From a bacterium (GTDB taxonomy: Bacteria > Lindowbacteria > 2-12-FULL-62-27), in assembly GCA_016202645.1 (NCBI GenBank), contig JACQOF010000015.1, positions 1-9,994 of the forward strand: a stretch of 9,994 nt of DNA, in the 5' to 3' direction. Under the pieces are notes generated by a model. The model worked only from the letters and a program-made list of their open reading frames with translations. It was not told where the DNA came from and did no database searches. This document shows, one piece after another, positions 1 through 8,221 of this stretch; within the stretch, counting starts at the first letter, position 1, and each line of letters begins with the position of its first letter. Made by a program: the position numbers and the translations under genes.

Positions 1-375
1 GCCGAACGTCAGATACCGTTTCTTGCCGCCGATGTTGAACAGCTCCTGATGGTGCGCGCCTTCCTTGAGGAACGACCGCGTTTTGTTGCCCTGGATCGTG
101 TTGTGATACGCGGAAACCGAGAGGTCCATGTCGAACTTGTCGAAATGCGCCGCCCACGTGTTCGGGTCGACGATGTTCAGCACGCCCTTGGCGGCGCGGC
201 TCGCGTCGTTGTCGGCGTCGACGACTTTCTTGATCTGCTCGCCGGTCGCGGACACCACCGTCTTGATGCCTTCGCCGGGGTACATGATGGACAGAGCATG
301 CGAGGCAACAGGGAACAGGCAACAGGGAACAGCAACCAAGACGATTATAATCAGCAGTCGGTGTACGATTACCAT
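1..375 (-). CDS. Exported protein of unknown function, partial (C-terminus beyond window)
   Basis: I translated this frame by hand: it is open for 125 codons from an ATG at 375 to the left edge, so only the N-terminus is seen. Residues 1-27 look like a Sec signal peptide: a His-Arg start, a run of Leu/Ile/Val, then Ala-Ser-His-Ala as a plausible signal peptidase I site. The mature part begins around Leu-Ser-Ile-Met-Tyr-Pro-Gly-Glu-Gly and is hydrophilic and mixed, with no family I recognise. The ATG overlaps the stop of the preceding gene by 7 nt (ATGGTAA), so translation is probably coupled and this is the fourth gene of the operon. The signal-peptide region contains a 14-bp tandem repeat at 304-331. 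That the frame is real rests on the signal peptide, the overlap and an uninterrupted frame to the edge. The function is unknown. Confidence 0.75.
   Translation of the reverse strand, partial: MVIVHRLLIIIVLVAVPCCLFPVASHALSIMYPGEGIKTVVSATGEQIKKVVDADNDASRAAKGVLNIVDPNTWAAHFDKFDMDLSVSAYHNTIQGNKTRSFLKEGAHHQELFNIGGKKRYLTFG
304..331. repeat. Perfect 14-bp tandem repeat, two copies
   Basis: GGCAACAGGGAACA occurs at 304-317 and again at 318-331 without a mismatch. It lies inside the signal-peptide codons of the partial gene and encodes the Val-Pro-Cys-Cys-Leu-Phe-Pro-Val-Ala stretch. The unit length is not a multiple of three, so losing or gaining one copy would shift the frame of that gene. Confidence 0.85.
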
Positions 376-2681
376 GATATTTTGACGTATCCGGCGCCGC
401 CGGGGGTTGCTCTGGTTGCGACTGAATTATTATTGGTGGATTTGTTGCCACCCACCGCGCAGCCGGCGCACAAATCCGCGTCTGTCGAATTGCCGGGTGT
501 CTTGTCGCTGCCGGCCGTGACTGTGCCCGTGCTGTTTCCACCGGCCCCTCCGCCCGCACCAAGGTCGCCGCCCTGCGCAGAGCCGCCCGTGCCGCCGGCG
601 GTATATCCACCACCGCCGCCACCGCCGCCGCCGCCGTCGGTTGCGTTTGAGCCGCCGTCTGGGCCTAATTCACCACCGTCGGTTCCATTTTTTGATCCGG
701 AGGCGCCCGTTGTCCCCCCTGCGACGCCGCCTGTCGATGTCGATCCATTCTGACCACCGGCGCCTCCCGCTGCACCGACTCTATTCGTAGTTGCAGCGCC
801 GCCGCCGCCACCACCACCAGCCGCAACCAGATAGAATGTTGTTCCGCTCTGATTCGTAACCGCAGACGAACCGCCGCCGCCGCCGCCCGAACCTGAATTG
901 CCGAAGCCTCCGGCTTTTCCGCCCCGACCGCCTGAACCATACCCAAATCCGCCCGCGCCGGCGTCCGAATTGGCGACGCTGCTGGCTCCCGAGTCGCCGC
1001 CGCCGCCCACATAGATCTGAATGACGTCTCCCTTGGTCAAAAGCACTGTCGTCGTGGCATAGGCGCCACCCCCGCCATCGCCACCATTGGCGTCGGCAAA
1101 TCCTCCCCCGCCGCCACCGGCTCCCCAGGCTTTGATGGTCAACGCAGAGGACACCGGTACCGTGAAATTTTGCACGGCTCCTGTGAAAGTAAATGTTTGG
1201 GAAGCGGTGATGACACCCGCGCGGCTGTTGCTCGGCAGATTCTCGGGGAAGTCCGTCGTCGTCGCGACAGCCATCTCTCGCGCATCGCTGACAGCCAACG
1301 GGTTCGCCACGACCGTGCCGTCCAGCTCGCCCGCATTGATCAGCGTCTTGCGCGTGAGGCGGCTGGAGTTGCCGAACAACGGCTTGCCTTCGATCTGCGC
1401 AAGGCCGAATCCAGACCCCGGCATCCGACGCAACGTCAAGGTCGTCTTCTGATCCTTGATCGTCCACTCCACATTCTTGTTCGCGATTCGCGCCCGGCGG
1501 TCCCATGTAACCGGCACACGGGCCTGGGTGCGGTCGGCGTTGAACTGAATATCGTCGACGCGGACCGAATGATCGATCGCCGTCAGATGGTCGAGATCGG
1601 CCTTGAGCGATTCGATAAAGTCGGCGTGGCCGGATTTGAATCCGTTGTCGTCATTGTTGATGAAATCGGACCCGACCAGTCCTCCGAATTTGCCGAGGTC
1701 GTTCTGCTCGATGTAATAGAACAGCCCGAACACCGCGACTTTGGCCTCCCACTCCGTCCCCAGGGCGGCGACGCGCTCAAAGAGCGTGGCGTCGAGCGGC
1801 AACGCCGAGACGATTTCCGTCACCTGCAGCTTTCCCGACGCATCCGGGTTGAACTCATACATCTCATCCGCCGATGTGTTGAACGCGTCCGTGATGCGTT
1901 TCTGTTCGGACGCCAGCTCCTTCGGCTTGGCCAGCGAAGCCGACGTGACGCCAACCGGCCCGGCCAGTTTGGCCGAATAGGTTGAGCTCACGCGCAGCCG
2001 CACGGCGCCCGTCCTCGGATCCCGCACCGCCTGGGAAACCTGCGCATCCCAGACCAGGTCGGTCAGAAACGGCAGGACCGAAGTCAACTCCTGTCGAAAA
2101 TCGCCGGCGCTCATTGTCCGGCCTTTCAGCGATACCCGGGCGGCCGGCGCGAGCGGCTCCGTCAGGTCATAGACGTTTCTCCAATTCATCGCGTCGACCA
2201 TGCGCGACAGGATTTTTTTGGCCTGTTCAACCGGATCGGATCGCCCCGCGCCCGCTTTCACCTCAAACACGACGAACGGCTTGCCGCGGTTTTGGAAGTA
2301 GGTCGCTTTCTCCACATACGGGTTTCGCAATTCGAACTGCGCGGTGTAGACCCCAAGCGGCGCGGCGGCGGGCAGAGGAATTGAAAAGGCGGCTGTCACA
2401 GCCGATTTGCCGGTGATCTCGCCCACCTTCTTTTCCTCGTTGTACAGTACCGACCCGTCCGGCGCGAGGACTTTCAGCCGGGCGGCGATGAGGATCGTAA
2501 ACGCTTTCTTGTTCGTGATCTTGGCGCTGATCACAACCTCCTCGCCCGGCGCGTACGCGTCGCGTGCCGCCGCCGGTTTGTCAACGCCGACAACCTGATC
2601 GGCGTGCGCGAACGAAGGCGCAAAGGCCGCGACCAGGAGAAGGAAAAAGACCGCCGATGTCGTTCTTCGTCCGGCGCTCAT
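369..2681 (-). CDS. Exported protein with NTF2-like region and C-terminal ALK/LTK-type glycine-rich domain
   Basis: This is a 770-residue protein. Residues 1-27 are a signal peptide (Arg-Arg, hydrophobic core, Phe-Ala-His-Ala cleavage site). Residues 28-142 resemble a macroglobulin-MG2-like beta sandwich (Tyr-Ala-Pro-Gly-Glu-Glu-Val near 43-49). Residues 150-300 are unassigned. Residues 310-437 look NTF2-like: an alpha-helical start, Ala-Arg-Val-Pro-Val-Thr-Trp strand, and Gly-Lys-Pro-Leu-Phe-Gly end. From about 494 to 770 there is a glycine-rich domain with the hallmarks of the ALK/LTK family (Pfam ALK_LTK_GRD): a Phe-Thr-Val-Pro lead-in, Lys-Ala-Trp-Gly-Ala-Gly-Gly at 517-523, Tyr-Val-Gly-Gly-Gly-Gly at 557-562, and Val-Ala-Ala-Gly-Gly-Gly-Gly at 619-625. 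It closes on Tyr-Val-Lys-Ile-Ser-Trp. A CxxC lies at 738-741. The start overlaps the stop of the ubiquitin-domain gene by 4 nt (ATGA), which fixes it and implies coupling. The exported location is firm; the role is unknown. Confidence 0.92.
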   Translation of the reverse strand: MSAGRRTTSAVFFLLLVAAFAPSFAHADQVVGVDKPAAARDAYAPGEEVVISAKITNKKAFTILIAARLKVLAPDGSVLYNEEKKVGEITGKSAVTAAFSIPLPAAAPLGVYTAQFELRNPYVEKATYFQNRGKPFVVFEVKAGAGRSDPVEQAKKILSRMVDAMNWRNVYDLTEPLAPAARVSLKGRTMSAGDFRQELTSVLPFLTDLVWDAQVSQAVRDPRTGAVRLRVSSTYSAKLAGPVGVTSASLAKPKELASEQKRITDAFNTSADEMYEFNPDASGKLQVTEIVSALPLDATLFERVAALGTEWEAKVAVFGLFYYIEQNDLGKFGGLVGSDFINNDDNGFKSGHADFIESLKADLDHLTAIDHSVRVDDIQFNADRTQARVPVTWDRRARIANKNVEWTIKDQKTTLTLRRMPGSGFGLAQIEGKPLFGNSSRLTRKTLINAGELDGTVVANPLAVSDAREMAVATTTDFPENLPSNSRAGVITASQTFTFTGAVQNFTVPVSSALTIKAWGAGGGGGGFADANGGDGGGGAYATTTVLLTKGDVIQIYVGGGGDSGASSVANSDAGAGGFGYGSGGRGGKAGGFGNSGSGGGGGGSSAVTNQSGTTFYLVAAGGGGGGGAATTNRVGAAGGAGGQNGSTSTGGVAGGTTGASGSKNGTDGGELGPDGGSNATDGGGGGGGGGGYTAGGTGGSAQGGDLGAGGGAGGNSTGTVTAGSDKTPGNSTDADLCAGCAVGGNKSTNNNSVATRATPGGAGYVKISW

Positions 2682-5600
2682 GATCCACCACCCGACGGGT
2701 CAACAATGAGAATAAAATAGTCAATGGTTTTGCCATTAGAGTCCTGGACGTCCACTTGAACCTGACGCTTATTCAAGGAGTACGTACTGTCGTATTTCAC
2801 GTCAACCTGATACGACATGGGTGAGGCTGAACGGGGGGCCTTTAACGCTATTGTAAGGCCGGAAGAACTCGAGTACGCATTGACAAGAGGATTGTAAAGC
2901 GCAACCCCCACAACCGTTTTGAAGCCCTCGCCATACAGACGGATCCATGCGGGACTGCCGTTGAATGTACGAACGAAATTCGTGGTACCCGTCAGGCCGC
3001 CGGCAGTTTTAACTGTGAACGAGGACGCCGAAGACGTTGCGGTTGAAGTTGAGGCCCCGGTCACATTCATCGCGACGGGCTCCACCTCTGACCCCAACGA
3101 GGAAAACCAGGCAACCCCTTCATTGACCATGTCCCACTTCAGCGTGTAGTCGCCCGGCTCGGTCGGGGCCTTGACATTAGCCTTCAACGTGATTTGTCCA
3201 AAGCTGGCGACCGCCGCCGGCATCACCGTTCGCTCTCCGTTGTAAACGAGTAGGTTACCCCCTTGGTACAAATGGTAGGACAGCTTGATGTTGCCATCGG
3301 CTTCCCACGTCGTTTTTCCGACGTTGAAAATCGTAACATCCACGGTGGCGGCGGCGTCCGCGCTGATGCTGATATCGGAGGCTTTGTATTTAACGGCGTA
3401 ACTCGGCAGTTGGGTCACTTTCACGTCTGTCGACTCCTTGTTGCCGAAGGCGTCTGTCACCTCAACCCGGTCGCTACGGTTTGGAGTTCCGCCCGCCGTG
3501 TACAGTCCGGTCTTCTCGTCGATCTTCGGATCTCCGGAATTTATGCGAACTAAAGCGAACTTCCGCTCGCCCCTGCCGCCCGTCGCCGTGAACTGCAGGG
3601 TACGGCCCTCCATCGTTCTTGCATTGCAATTGGGCTCGATATTCAGACGCGGGAACACTTCCACTTTCGCCGTTGCCTTGCCGCCGTTGTCCGTCACCAC
3701 CACGTCGTCGTACGCAACATCATCCGGGTATCCCGCCCTGTACAATCCGCTCACCGCGTCGATCCTCGAGTAGTTTTTTGATTGGACCGAATAGGTGTAT
3801 CTTCCCGACCCGCCCGACGCTGTGAACTGCTGGGTCCTTCCTGCCATCAAACTTACCTCGGCCGGAGTGATGGCCAGCGGATCCTTCGGCTCATAGGGGC
3901 CGGCCGCGGTCACCGTCAACGTCACGTCCCCCGTCGCCACTTTCTGCCAGGAGAACCAGGTAACGCCCTCATGAACGAGGTCCCACTTCAGCGTGTAGAC
4001 GCCCATCTCCTTCGGCGCCCTGACATTGGCCTGGAGCGTGATATTGCCTCCGAATGCGACCGCCGCCGGCATCGGCGTTCGCACTTCGCCAAAAACCAGT
4101 TGTTTGCCCCCTTGGTACAAATGGTAGGAGAGCCTGAATTGAGTGCCGGCGGCCCACGTGAGACTGCCGGTGTTGGTGAGCATGACCTCGACGGTGGCGT
4201 CGTCTCCCGCGGGGAGGCTGAAGTCGGACACCTGGTAGATCGCGCCGTAGGGGCCCTTCGGGGCTTGCGGCGCCTGCGGCGTCGTAACCACGGGCGGAGA
4301 GGTGGTCGAGGTGACGGGGATGATGGAGTTGGACGTCCCCAGATTCGAGCCCGCCTTGTTTGATCCTTTCACGACGCAATATATTTTCGAGCCGGCGTCG
4401 GCGTTCGTCAGGCTGTACGTCGCGGCGGTTGCGCCGGAAATCGGGTAGCGGTCATTCGTTCTGTACCACTGGTATGTGAAGGATGTGGGATCTCCAGTCC
4501 AGGTGCCCTTGTCGGAGGTGAGCGTGGCGCCCACTTTTGCATCGCCCGTAACCTTGGGCATGATCGTGCAGTTCGGCGCCACAGTCTTATATTTGACCGC
4601 CCATGAATTAGTATTGGCTTCGCCCGCGCTGTTTTTCGCAGTCACCTCGCAAAATATATTTTGGCCTTCATCGTCGCCTGTCAGCATGTATGCCGAGCCG
4701 GTCGCGCCTGAGATCGGATACCGTTCGCCGCCTCGAAACCATCTGTAATCGAATGATGTTGGATTTCCGCGCCACTCGCCCGTATTGCAGGTAATCGTTC
4801 CGCCCAGTTTCAAATCGCCGGTGGGGCGCGGCCTGACGACAATCTCGGGAGCTATCTGAAGAACAGCCACAACCGTCGTCGCCACACCGCCCCCGTCATC
4901 GTTTACTTGCACCTTGTCAAAGACTCCGCTAATCGTGCCGTTCGGACCTGCCGTGTACTTCCCGGTGGCCGCGTCGATTGTTCCGCCCGATTTGTTGTCG
5001 GCAATGGCGTATACGTACTTGCCCGTACCGCCCTTGGCCGAAAACGCGATTTGCTCGCCTGACTTGATTTTCGTCCCTGTCGGAGAAATCACCAGCGGCG
5101 CTTCGGGAGGGAGTTCCTTCCCCCGCACCACAAACTCATAGATTCGCGCCGCGGGGTCGCTGGTCTGGGTCGGCGCCGTGACGTTCAGCTTCACGTAGCG
5201 CGCCTTCTTCACGTCGACCGGATGTGTTGTGATGTCGGCCGAGTTTCCAGAAACGGTCACAGGCGTGGTCCAGTCCTTGCCGTCAAGGCTGACCTGGATG
5301 TTGAAATTCCGGGTGTTCCAGCCTGCGATTTCGCCGCCCGCCTGCGCGTGGTACAGCACGAACTCCGTCAATTCGCAGTTGGTTCCCAGGTCGACCTGCA
5401 GATATTTCGGCGATGCCATTGAGCACCACTTGTTGTAGAGACTGCCGGCGATTTTTCCGTCGAAGGCCTTGTCCGGCGATTCGTTCGGACCGCAGGTCGC
5501 GCTGCCCGTGTACGTTTTGCCGACGGCGAGGTGAGCGCCGGGATCGGCGGCAACCGCCGGCGCTGTGACTTTGACCTCCACCGTCGCCTCGGCCGTGTTC

Positions 5601-7102
5601 CCGTCCTCGTCCGTCACGCGCACAACGTCCGTCACGCCGCCCGTGGCGCCGCCCATGCCGCCGCCCCCGCCGGCCGCGCCGAAGCCCGCGACGCCTCCGC
5701 CAGTCGCGCCCGACGTATATCTGCCGGTCGCCGCGTCGATCGTCCCACCCGATTTGTTGTCGGCAAGGGTGTATACGTACTTGCCCGTACCGCCCTTGGC
5801 CGAAAACGTGATTTGACCGCCTGACGTCACCGTCTGCCCCGCCGGACTGATCACCAGCGGCGCTACGGGAGGGAGTTCCTTCCCTCTCACCACAAACTCA
5901 TATATCCGCGCCGCAGGGTCGCTGGTCTGGGTAGGCGCCGTGACGTTCAGCTTCACATATCGCGCTTTCTTCACGTTGACCGCATGCGTTGTGATGTCGG
6001 CCGAGTTTCCCGAAACGCTCACGACCTGTGTCCATGCCTTGCCGTCGAGGCTGACTTCGATGTTGAAGCCTTTGGTGTTGTAGCTCGCGACCTCGCCGCC
6101 CGCCTCCGCGTGGTACAGGACAAATTCGGTCAATTCGCAGTTGGTTCCCAGGTCCACCTGCAAGAATTTCGGCGAGGCCATCGAGCACCACTTGTTGCCG
6201 AGACTGCCTTTCAGTTTTCCGTCGAATGCCTTGTCCGGCGTTTCGTTCGAATTGCAGGGCGTACTGCCCGTGTATGTTTTGCCCACGGCCAAGTGCGTGC
6301 CGGGGTCAGGCGCGATCTTCGGCGCATTGACATGGACAGTCGCCGTCGCGGCGTTGCCGTCGGCGTCCTTCACCTGCACCACGTCTGTTACGTTGACCGT
6401 TGCGCCCGCTGTGTATTCGCCGCTCGCCGGGTCGATCGTCCCGCCCGATTTATTGTCCGGGATCGAGTACGTGTATTTTCCCGACCCGCCGGCCGCCGTG
6501 AACTTCTGGGTCTTGCCTGACTCGACAGTCGCATCCGTTGGGTCGATTATCAGCGCTGCCCTCACGTCGACCTTCGCCTCAAGGAATGTGCCGGCCGCGT
6601 CGGTGACTCGGATGATGTCGGACACGCCGGAGGTTGCGCCCGCCGTGTAAATGCCGTCGGCGGATATTTTCGCGCCTGAATGGTTTGTGGGGAGCAAGTA
6701 AACATACGGTGGGACGCCGCCGGAAGTGGTCGCCTTGATCGTCACACCCGTGTAGGCCCAGAGGTCAAGCGAAAGTTTCGGCGCGGCGGTGTGAACGACA
6801 AGATGGAGAGTCGATTCTTTCTGGATGTTGTAGTCGGAGAGACTTCGGCCATGCTCGAGTTGCTTGCCCGCGAAGATCAGTTTCTGGTCCAGTGGATCCG
6901 TGCCGGTTTTCTCCTGAATTTTGGCTTTGATGTCCTCGATGCCGTCGCTTGGCTCGACGTCGAGCGTGATGGTCTTTCCCTGCAGAGTCTTGACGAAGAT
7001 TTGCATCGCATGGGCGGAAACGGCGGAGAACATCAGCAGAAGACACGCGGCGGCCAATATCCGCCGGCTGATTTTTCCGAGAGTTGTTGGATGCGCCGTC
7101 AT
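2678..7102 (-). CDS. Giant exported protein with N-terminal ubiquitin domain, Ig-like repeats, discoidin-like and NBR1-type Ig domains
   Basis: This is a 1474-residue modular protein. Residues 1-32 are a signal peptide (Ser-Arg-Arg, hydrophobic core, Ser-Ala-His-Ala). Ubiquitin fold 33-105. Ig-like repeats, marked by Asn-Lys-Ser-Gly-Gly-Thr-Ile-Asp and Tyr-Thr-Ala-Gly, at 108-182 (divergent), 183-260, 413-513, 667-752, 1074-1150 and 1151-1230. Discoidin (F5/8 type C)-like modules at about 262-411 and 516-665, each with three conserved Cys (283/306/322 and 537/560/576). Two Ig domains at 755-842 and 843-931 with the Gly-Thr/Glu-Trp and Ile-Ser-Gly-Ala-Thr signatures. Two NBR1-type (FW) Ig domains at 952-1066 and 1234-1346 with Leu-Ser-Tyr-His-Leu-Tyr and Gly-Val-x-Trp-Phe-Ser. 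An unassigned beta-rich C-terminus follows from 1359. There is no sortase motif or obvious C-terminal membrane anchor, so it is probably secreted or loosely surface-bound. The start lies 1 nt after the stop of the FecR-domain gene; no strong Shine-Dalgarno is visible. Confidence 0.95.
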   Translation of the reverse strand: MTAHPTTLGKISRRILAAACLLLMFSAVSAHAMQIFVKTLQGKTITLDVEPSDGIEDIKAKIQEKTGTDPLDQKLIFAGKQLEHGRSLSDYNIQKESTLHLVVHTAAPKLSLDLWAYTGVTIKATTSGGVPPYVYLLPTNHSGAKISADGIYTAGATSGVSDIIRVTDAAGTFLEAKVDVRAALIIDPTDATVESGKTQKFTAAGGSGKYTYSIPDNKSGGTIDPASGEYTAGATVNVTDVVQVKDADGNAATATVHVNAPKIAPDPGTHLAVGKTYTGSTPCNSNETPDKAFDGKLKGSLGNKWCSMASPKFLQVDLGTNCELTEFVLYHAEAGGEVASYNTKGFNIEVSLDGKAWTQVVSVSGNSADITTHAVNVKKARYVKLNVTAPTQTSDPAARIYEFVVRGKELPPVAPLVISPAGQTVTSGGQITFSAKGGTGKYVYTLADNKSGGTIDAATGRYTSGATGGGVAGFGAAGGGGGMGGATGGVTDVVRVTDEDGNTAEATVEVKVTAPAVAADPGAHLAVGKTYTGSATCGPNESPDKAFDGKIAGSLYNKWCSMASPKYLQVDLGTNCELTEFVLYHAQAGGEIAGWNTRNFNIQVSLDGKDWTTPVTVSGNSADITTHPVDVKKARYVKLNVTAPTQTSDPAARIYEFVVRGKELPPEAPLVISPTGTKIKSGEQIAFSAKGGTGKYVYAIADNKSGGTIDAATGKYTAGPNGTISGVFDKVQVNDDGGGVATTVVAVLQIAPEIVVRPRPTGDLKLGGTITCNTGEWRGNPTSFDYRWFRGGERYPISGATGSAYMLTGDDEGQNIFCEVTAKNSAGEANTNSWAVKYKTVAPNCTIMPKVTGDAKVGATLTSDKGTWTGDPTSFTYQWYRTNDRYPISGATAATYSLTNADAGSKIYCVVKGSNKAGSNLGTSNSIIPVTSTTSPPVVTTPQAPQAPKGPYGAIYQVSDFSLPAGDDATVEVMLTNTGSLTWAAGTQFRLSYHLYQGGKQLVFGEVRTPMPAAVAFGGNITLQANVRAPKEMGVYTLKWDLVHEGVTWFSWQKVATGDVTLTVTAAGPYEPKDPLAITPAEVSLMAGRTQQFTASGGSGRYTYSVQSKNYSRIDAVSGLYRAGYPDDVAYDDVVVTDNGGKATAKVEVFPRLNIEPNCNARTMEGRTLQFTATGGRGERKFALVRINSGDPKIDEKTGLYTAGGTPNRSDRVEVTDAFGNKESTDVKVTQLPSYAVKYKASDISISADAAATVDVTIFNVGKTTWEADGNIKLSYHLYQGGNLLVYNGERTVMPAAVASFGQITLKANVKAPTEPGDYTLKWDMVNEGVAWFSSLGSEVEPVAMNVTGASTSTATSSASSFTVKTAGGLTGTTNFVRTFNGSPAWIRLYGEGFKTVVGVALYNPLVNAYSSSSGLTIALKAPRSASPMSYQVDVKYDSTYSLNKRQVQVDVQDSNGKTIDYFILIVDPSGGGS
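4943..5557 (-). repeat. Duplicated discoidin plus Ig-repeat unit, copy B
   Basis: This encodes residues 516-720, the partner of copy A 762 nt away. Both copies end in the stretch that encodes Gly-Lys-Tyr-Val-Tyr, then Asp-Asn-Lys-Ser-Gly-Gly-Thr-Ile-Asp. Long identical DNA runs are visible, for example around 5012-5045 against 5774-5807. Confidence 0.9.
5705..6319 (-). repeat. Duplicated discoidin plus Ig-repeat unit, copy A
   Basis: This encodes residues 262-466 of the ubiquitin-domain protein. It matches copy B at a constant offset of 762 nt (254 codons). Within the discoidin part, 123 of 146 residues (266-411 against 520-665) are identical by hand count, and the last 35 or so are the same without exception. 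DNA similarity includes many synonymous positions, so the duplication looks fairly recent or maintained by conversion. Confidence 0.9.
6782..7006 (-). other. Ubiquitin domain of the exported protein (residues 33-107)
   Basis: The domain begins Met-Gln-Ile-Phe-Val-Lys-Thr-Leu, as in eukaryotic ubiquitin. Aligned by hand without gaps to human ubiquitin 1-70, 56 positions are identical (80%). Lysines 6, 11, 27, 29, 33, 48 and 63 are all kept, and Arg42 has become Lys. Leu8, Ile44, Gly47, His68 and Val70 of the Ile44 patch are present, as are Arg54 and Asp58. Differences cluster at 32-42. The tail reads Val-Val-His-Thr-Ala-Ala in place of Leu-Arg-Leu-Arg-Gly-Gly and continues directly into the next domain, so neither deubiquitinase processing nor E1 activation is expected. 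It resembles ubiquitin far more than NEDD8 or SUMO. Confidence 0.96.
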
Positions 7103-7103
7103 A

Positions 7104-8150
7104 TTATTTTGTGCCGCCGGACGTCACAGTCGAGGAACCCGAGACGATACCGCATTTTCCCTCTTGCAGAGTTACGGTCAGAGAAAGAGGTGGCACAGTC
7201 GGCGCCGGGGGAGGCGGTGATGTGACTTGGACGACAGGTTCCGCCTCTACATCAACCGTCGCTTCCGCCGAATTGCCGTTCTCGTCCGTCACGCGCACAA
7301 CGTCCGTTACGCCGCCCGTCGTTCCGGCCGTATACTTGCCGGTCGTCGCGTCAATCGTCCCGCCGGATTTATTTTCGGAGATCGAGAACTTGTATTTCCC
7401 AAGCCCGCCTGCCGCCGCGAACGTCGCCTTCTTGCCCGCGACGACCGTCGCCGCGGCCGGCGTGATGGTCAGTTTTGCGCCGGCGAAATCGGGCACGCCT
7501 CCGCTGACGTTGACTTCGTAGGCGCGCAGGGCGTCGTCCGACAGTGTGACGGTGAGGTACTCATTCATTTTTTCGGGCGCGCGCGCGTCCTGTTTGAGCG
7601 CGGCCTGGACGGCGGGCGCCTGGTCGGTCAGAATGACCGGCGCAAGACGCCACTGGCCCTGCTGGCTGTCCGTAACCGTCGTAGAGCCTGATTTGTGGGT
7701 GACTGATATCTGCGATACTTCTTTTTTTCGCCCGCGTCCCTGGGCATGGGTGGTGAGCGTGACGATGTCGAACCAGTACTCCTTCTGCCTCTCCATATTA
7801 ATATAGGCCGTAACCGACCCGTAGGGAAGCGCCAATTCCGAGTAGGCCTCGTCACGGCTGGCGACGCAACGGACGAGAACGACGCGAGAGGAAGGATCGA
7901 TTTGGAGGCGGCCCTGTTCGAACGTGACGACGGCGCGACCGGACATGCCCGTGATCACGACATCGCCGGGATCGAGCTCAATGCCACGCCGGGCGGTCGA
8001 CGGCACGGACGACCCGCGGCGCTGGATCTGGACGTCGCCGCTCATTTCGGTGAGCGTGCCCTTCAGAATTTCGGCGGCGTCGGCGGCGGGAAGGGAAGGG
8101 CCGGCAAACGTGAAAAGAAGGAAAGCAACACAGGCAAAGAAAATGCGCAT
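7104..8150 (-). CDS. Secreted FecR-domain protein with one C-terminal Ig-like repeat
   Basis: With the start at 8150 this is a 348-residue protein. Residues 1-26 form a signal peptide (Met-Arg-Ile, Phe/Leu/Ala-rich core, Ala-Ala-Asp-Ala-Ala site). Residues 28-168 are FecR-like (Pfam FecR): Gly-Asp-Val-Gln-Ile-Gln-Arg at 38-44, Leu-Asp-Pro-Gly-Asp-Val-Val-Ile-Thr at 59-67, then a strand-rich tail. Residues 225-303 are one Ig-like repeat nearly the same as those in the downstream ubiquitin-domain protein. A Pro-rich linker (311-321) leads to a short tail. The same frame is open up to an ATG at 8285, but the extra 45 codons translate an interspersed palindromic repeat (an Arg-Asp-His-Arg-Glu stretch) and would bury the signal peptide, so I reject that start. 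True FecR is an inner-membrane sigma regulator; here the protein is exported and no sigma factor is adjacent, so I infer a structural or binding role. First gene of the operon. Confidence 0.88.
   Translation of the reverse strand: MRIFFACVAFLLFTFAGPSLPAADAAEILKGTLTEMSGDVQIQRRGSSVPSTARRGIELDPGDVVITGMSGRAVVTFEQGRLQIDPSSRVVLVRCVASRDEAYSELALPYGSVTAYINMERQKEYWFDIVTLTTHAQGRGRKKEVSQISVTHKSGSTTVTDSQQGQWRLAPVILTDQAPAVQAALKQDARAPEKMNEYLTVTLSDDALRAYEVNVSGGVPDFAGAKLTITPAAATVVAGKKATFAAAGGLGKYKFSISENKSGGTIDATTGKYTAGTTGGVTDVVRVTDENGNSAEATVDVEAEPVVQVTSPPPPAPTVPPLSLTVTLQEGKCGIVSGSSTVTSGGTK
7242..7478 (-). repeat. Ig-like repeat shared between two operon genes
   Basis: This encodes residues 225-303 of the FecR-domain protein. 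It carries the same core as the six repeats in the ubiquitin-domain protein: Ala-Gly-Gly-x-Gly-Lys-Tyr, Asn-Lys-Ser-Gly-Gly-Thr-Ile-Asp, Tyr-Thr-Ala-Gly, and Val-Thr-Asp-Val-Val-Arg-Val-Thr-Asp. The nearest copy seen by eye is the one at 5564-5866, with shared DNA words such as the stretch at 7288-7310 against 5612-5634. Confidence 0.8.
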
Positions 8151-8151
8151 C

Positions 8152-8221
8152 ACCACGGAGAACACGGAGTATACCGAGGAAAAAATGAGAAATTCCCTGT
8201 GATCTCTGTGTGCTCTATGGT
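8152..8221. repeat. Imperfect palindromic interspersed repeat in the operon leader
   Basis: Left arm 8152-8179 and right arm 8195-8221 pair as an imperfect inverted repeat (about two thirds of positions match, more with G-U pairs) around a 15-nt A-rich loop. The arms are built from CACGGAG/ACACGGAG-type words. This class of element is common in intergenic DNA of many environmental bacteria and gives spurious peptides such as His-Arg-Asp-His-Arg-Glu. It ends right at the ATG of the FecR-domain gene and would fold in its mRNA leader. The rest of 8151-8444 holds only the promoter described separately. Confidence 0.65.

Noticed and set aside
49-753. Plus-strand proline-rich open frame of 234 codons
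   Set aside because: Its long Pro runs are the complement of the poly-Gly codons of the minus-strand glycine-rich domain, and it crosses the partial exported gene as well. No export signal or family is visible.
1170-1985. Plus-strand open frame of 271 codons
   Set aside because: It is antisense to the well-supported 770-residue gene, Arg-rich in the way of GC-rich shadow frames, and lacks any recognisable domain.
4943-6319. CRISPR-like direct repeats
   Set aside because: The repeated units are long, in frame and encode protein modules; there are no short repeats with regular unique spacers.
6782-7006. Polyubiquitin or a conjugatable ubiquitin gene
   Set aside because: There is a single domain, no diglycine end, and no E1-, E2- or deubiquitinase-like gene in the window.
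7104-8150. A FecR/FecI-type sigma-regulator system
   Set aside because: No ECF sigma factor or TonB receptor is adjacent and the protein is exported with no cytoplasmic regulatory part.
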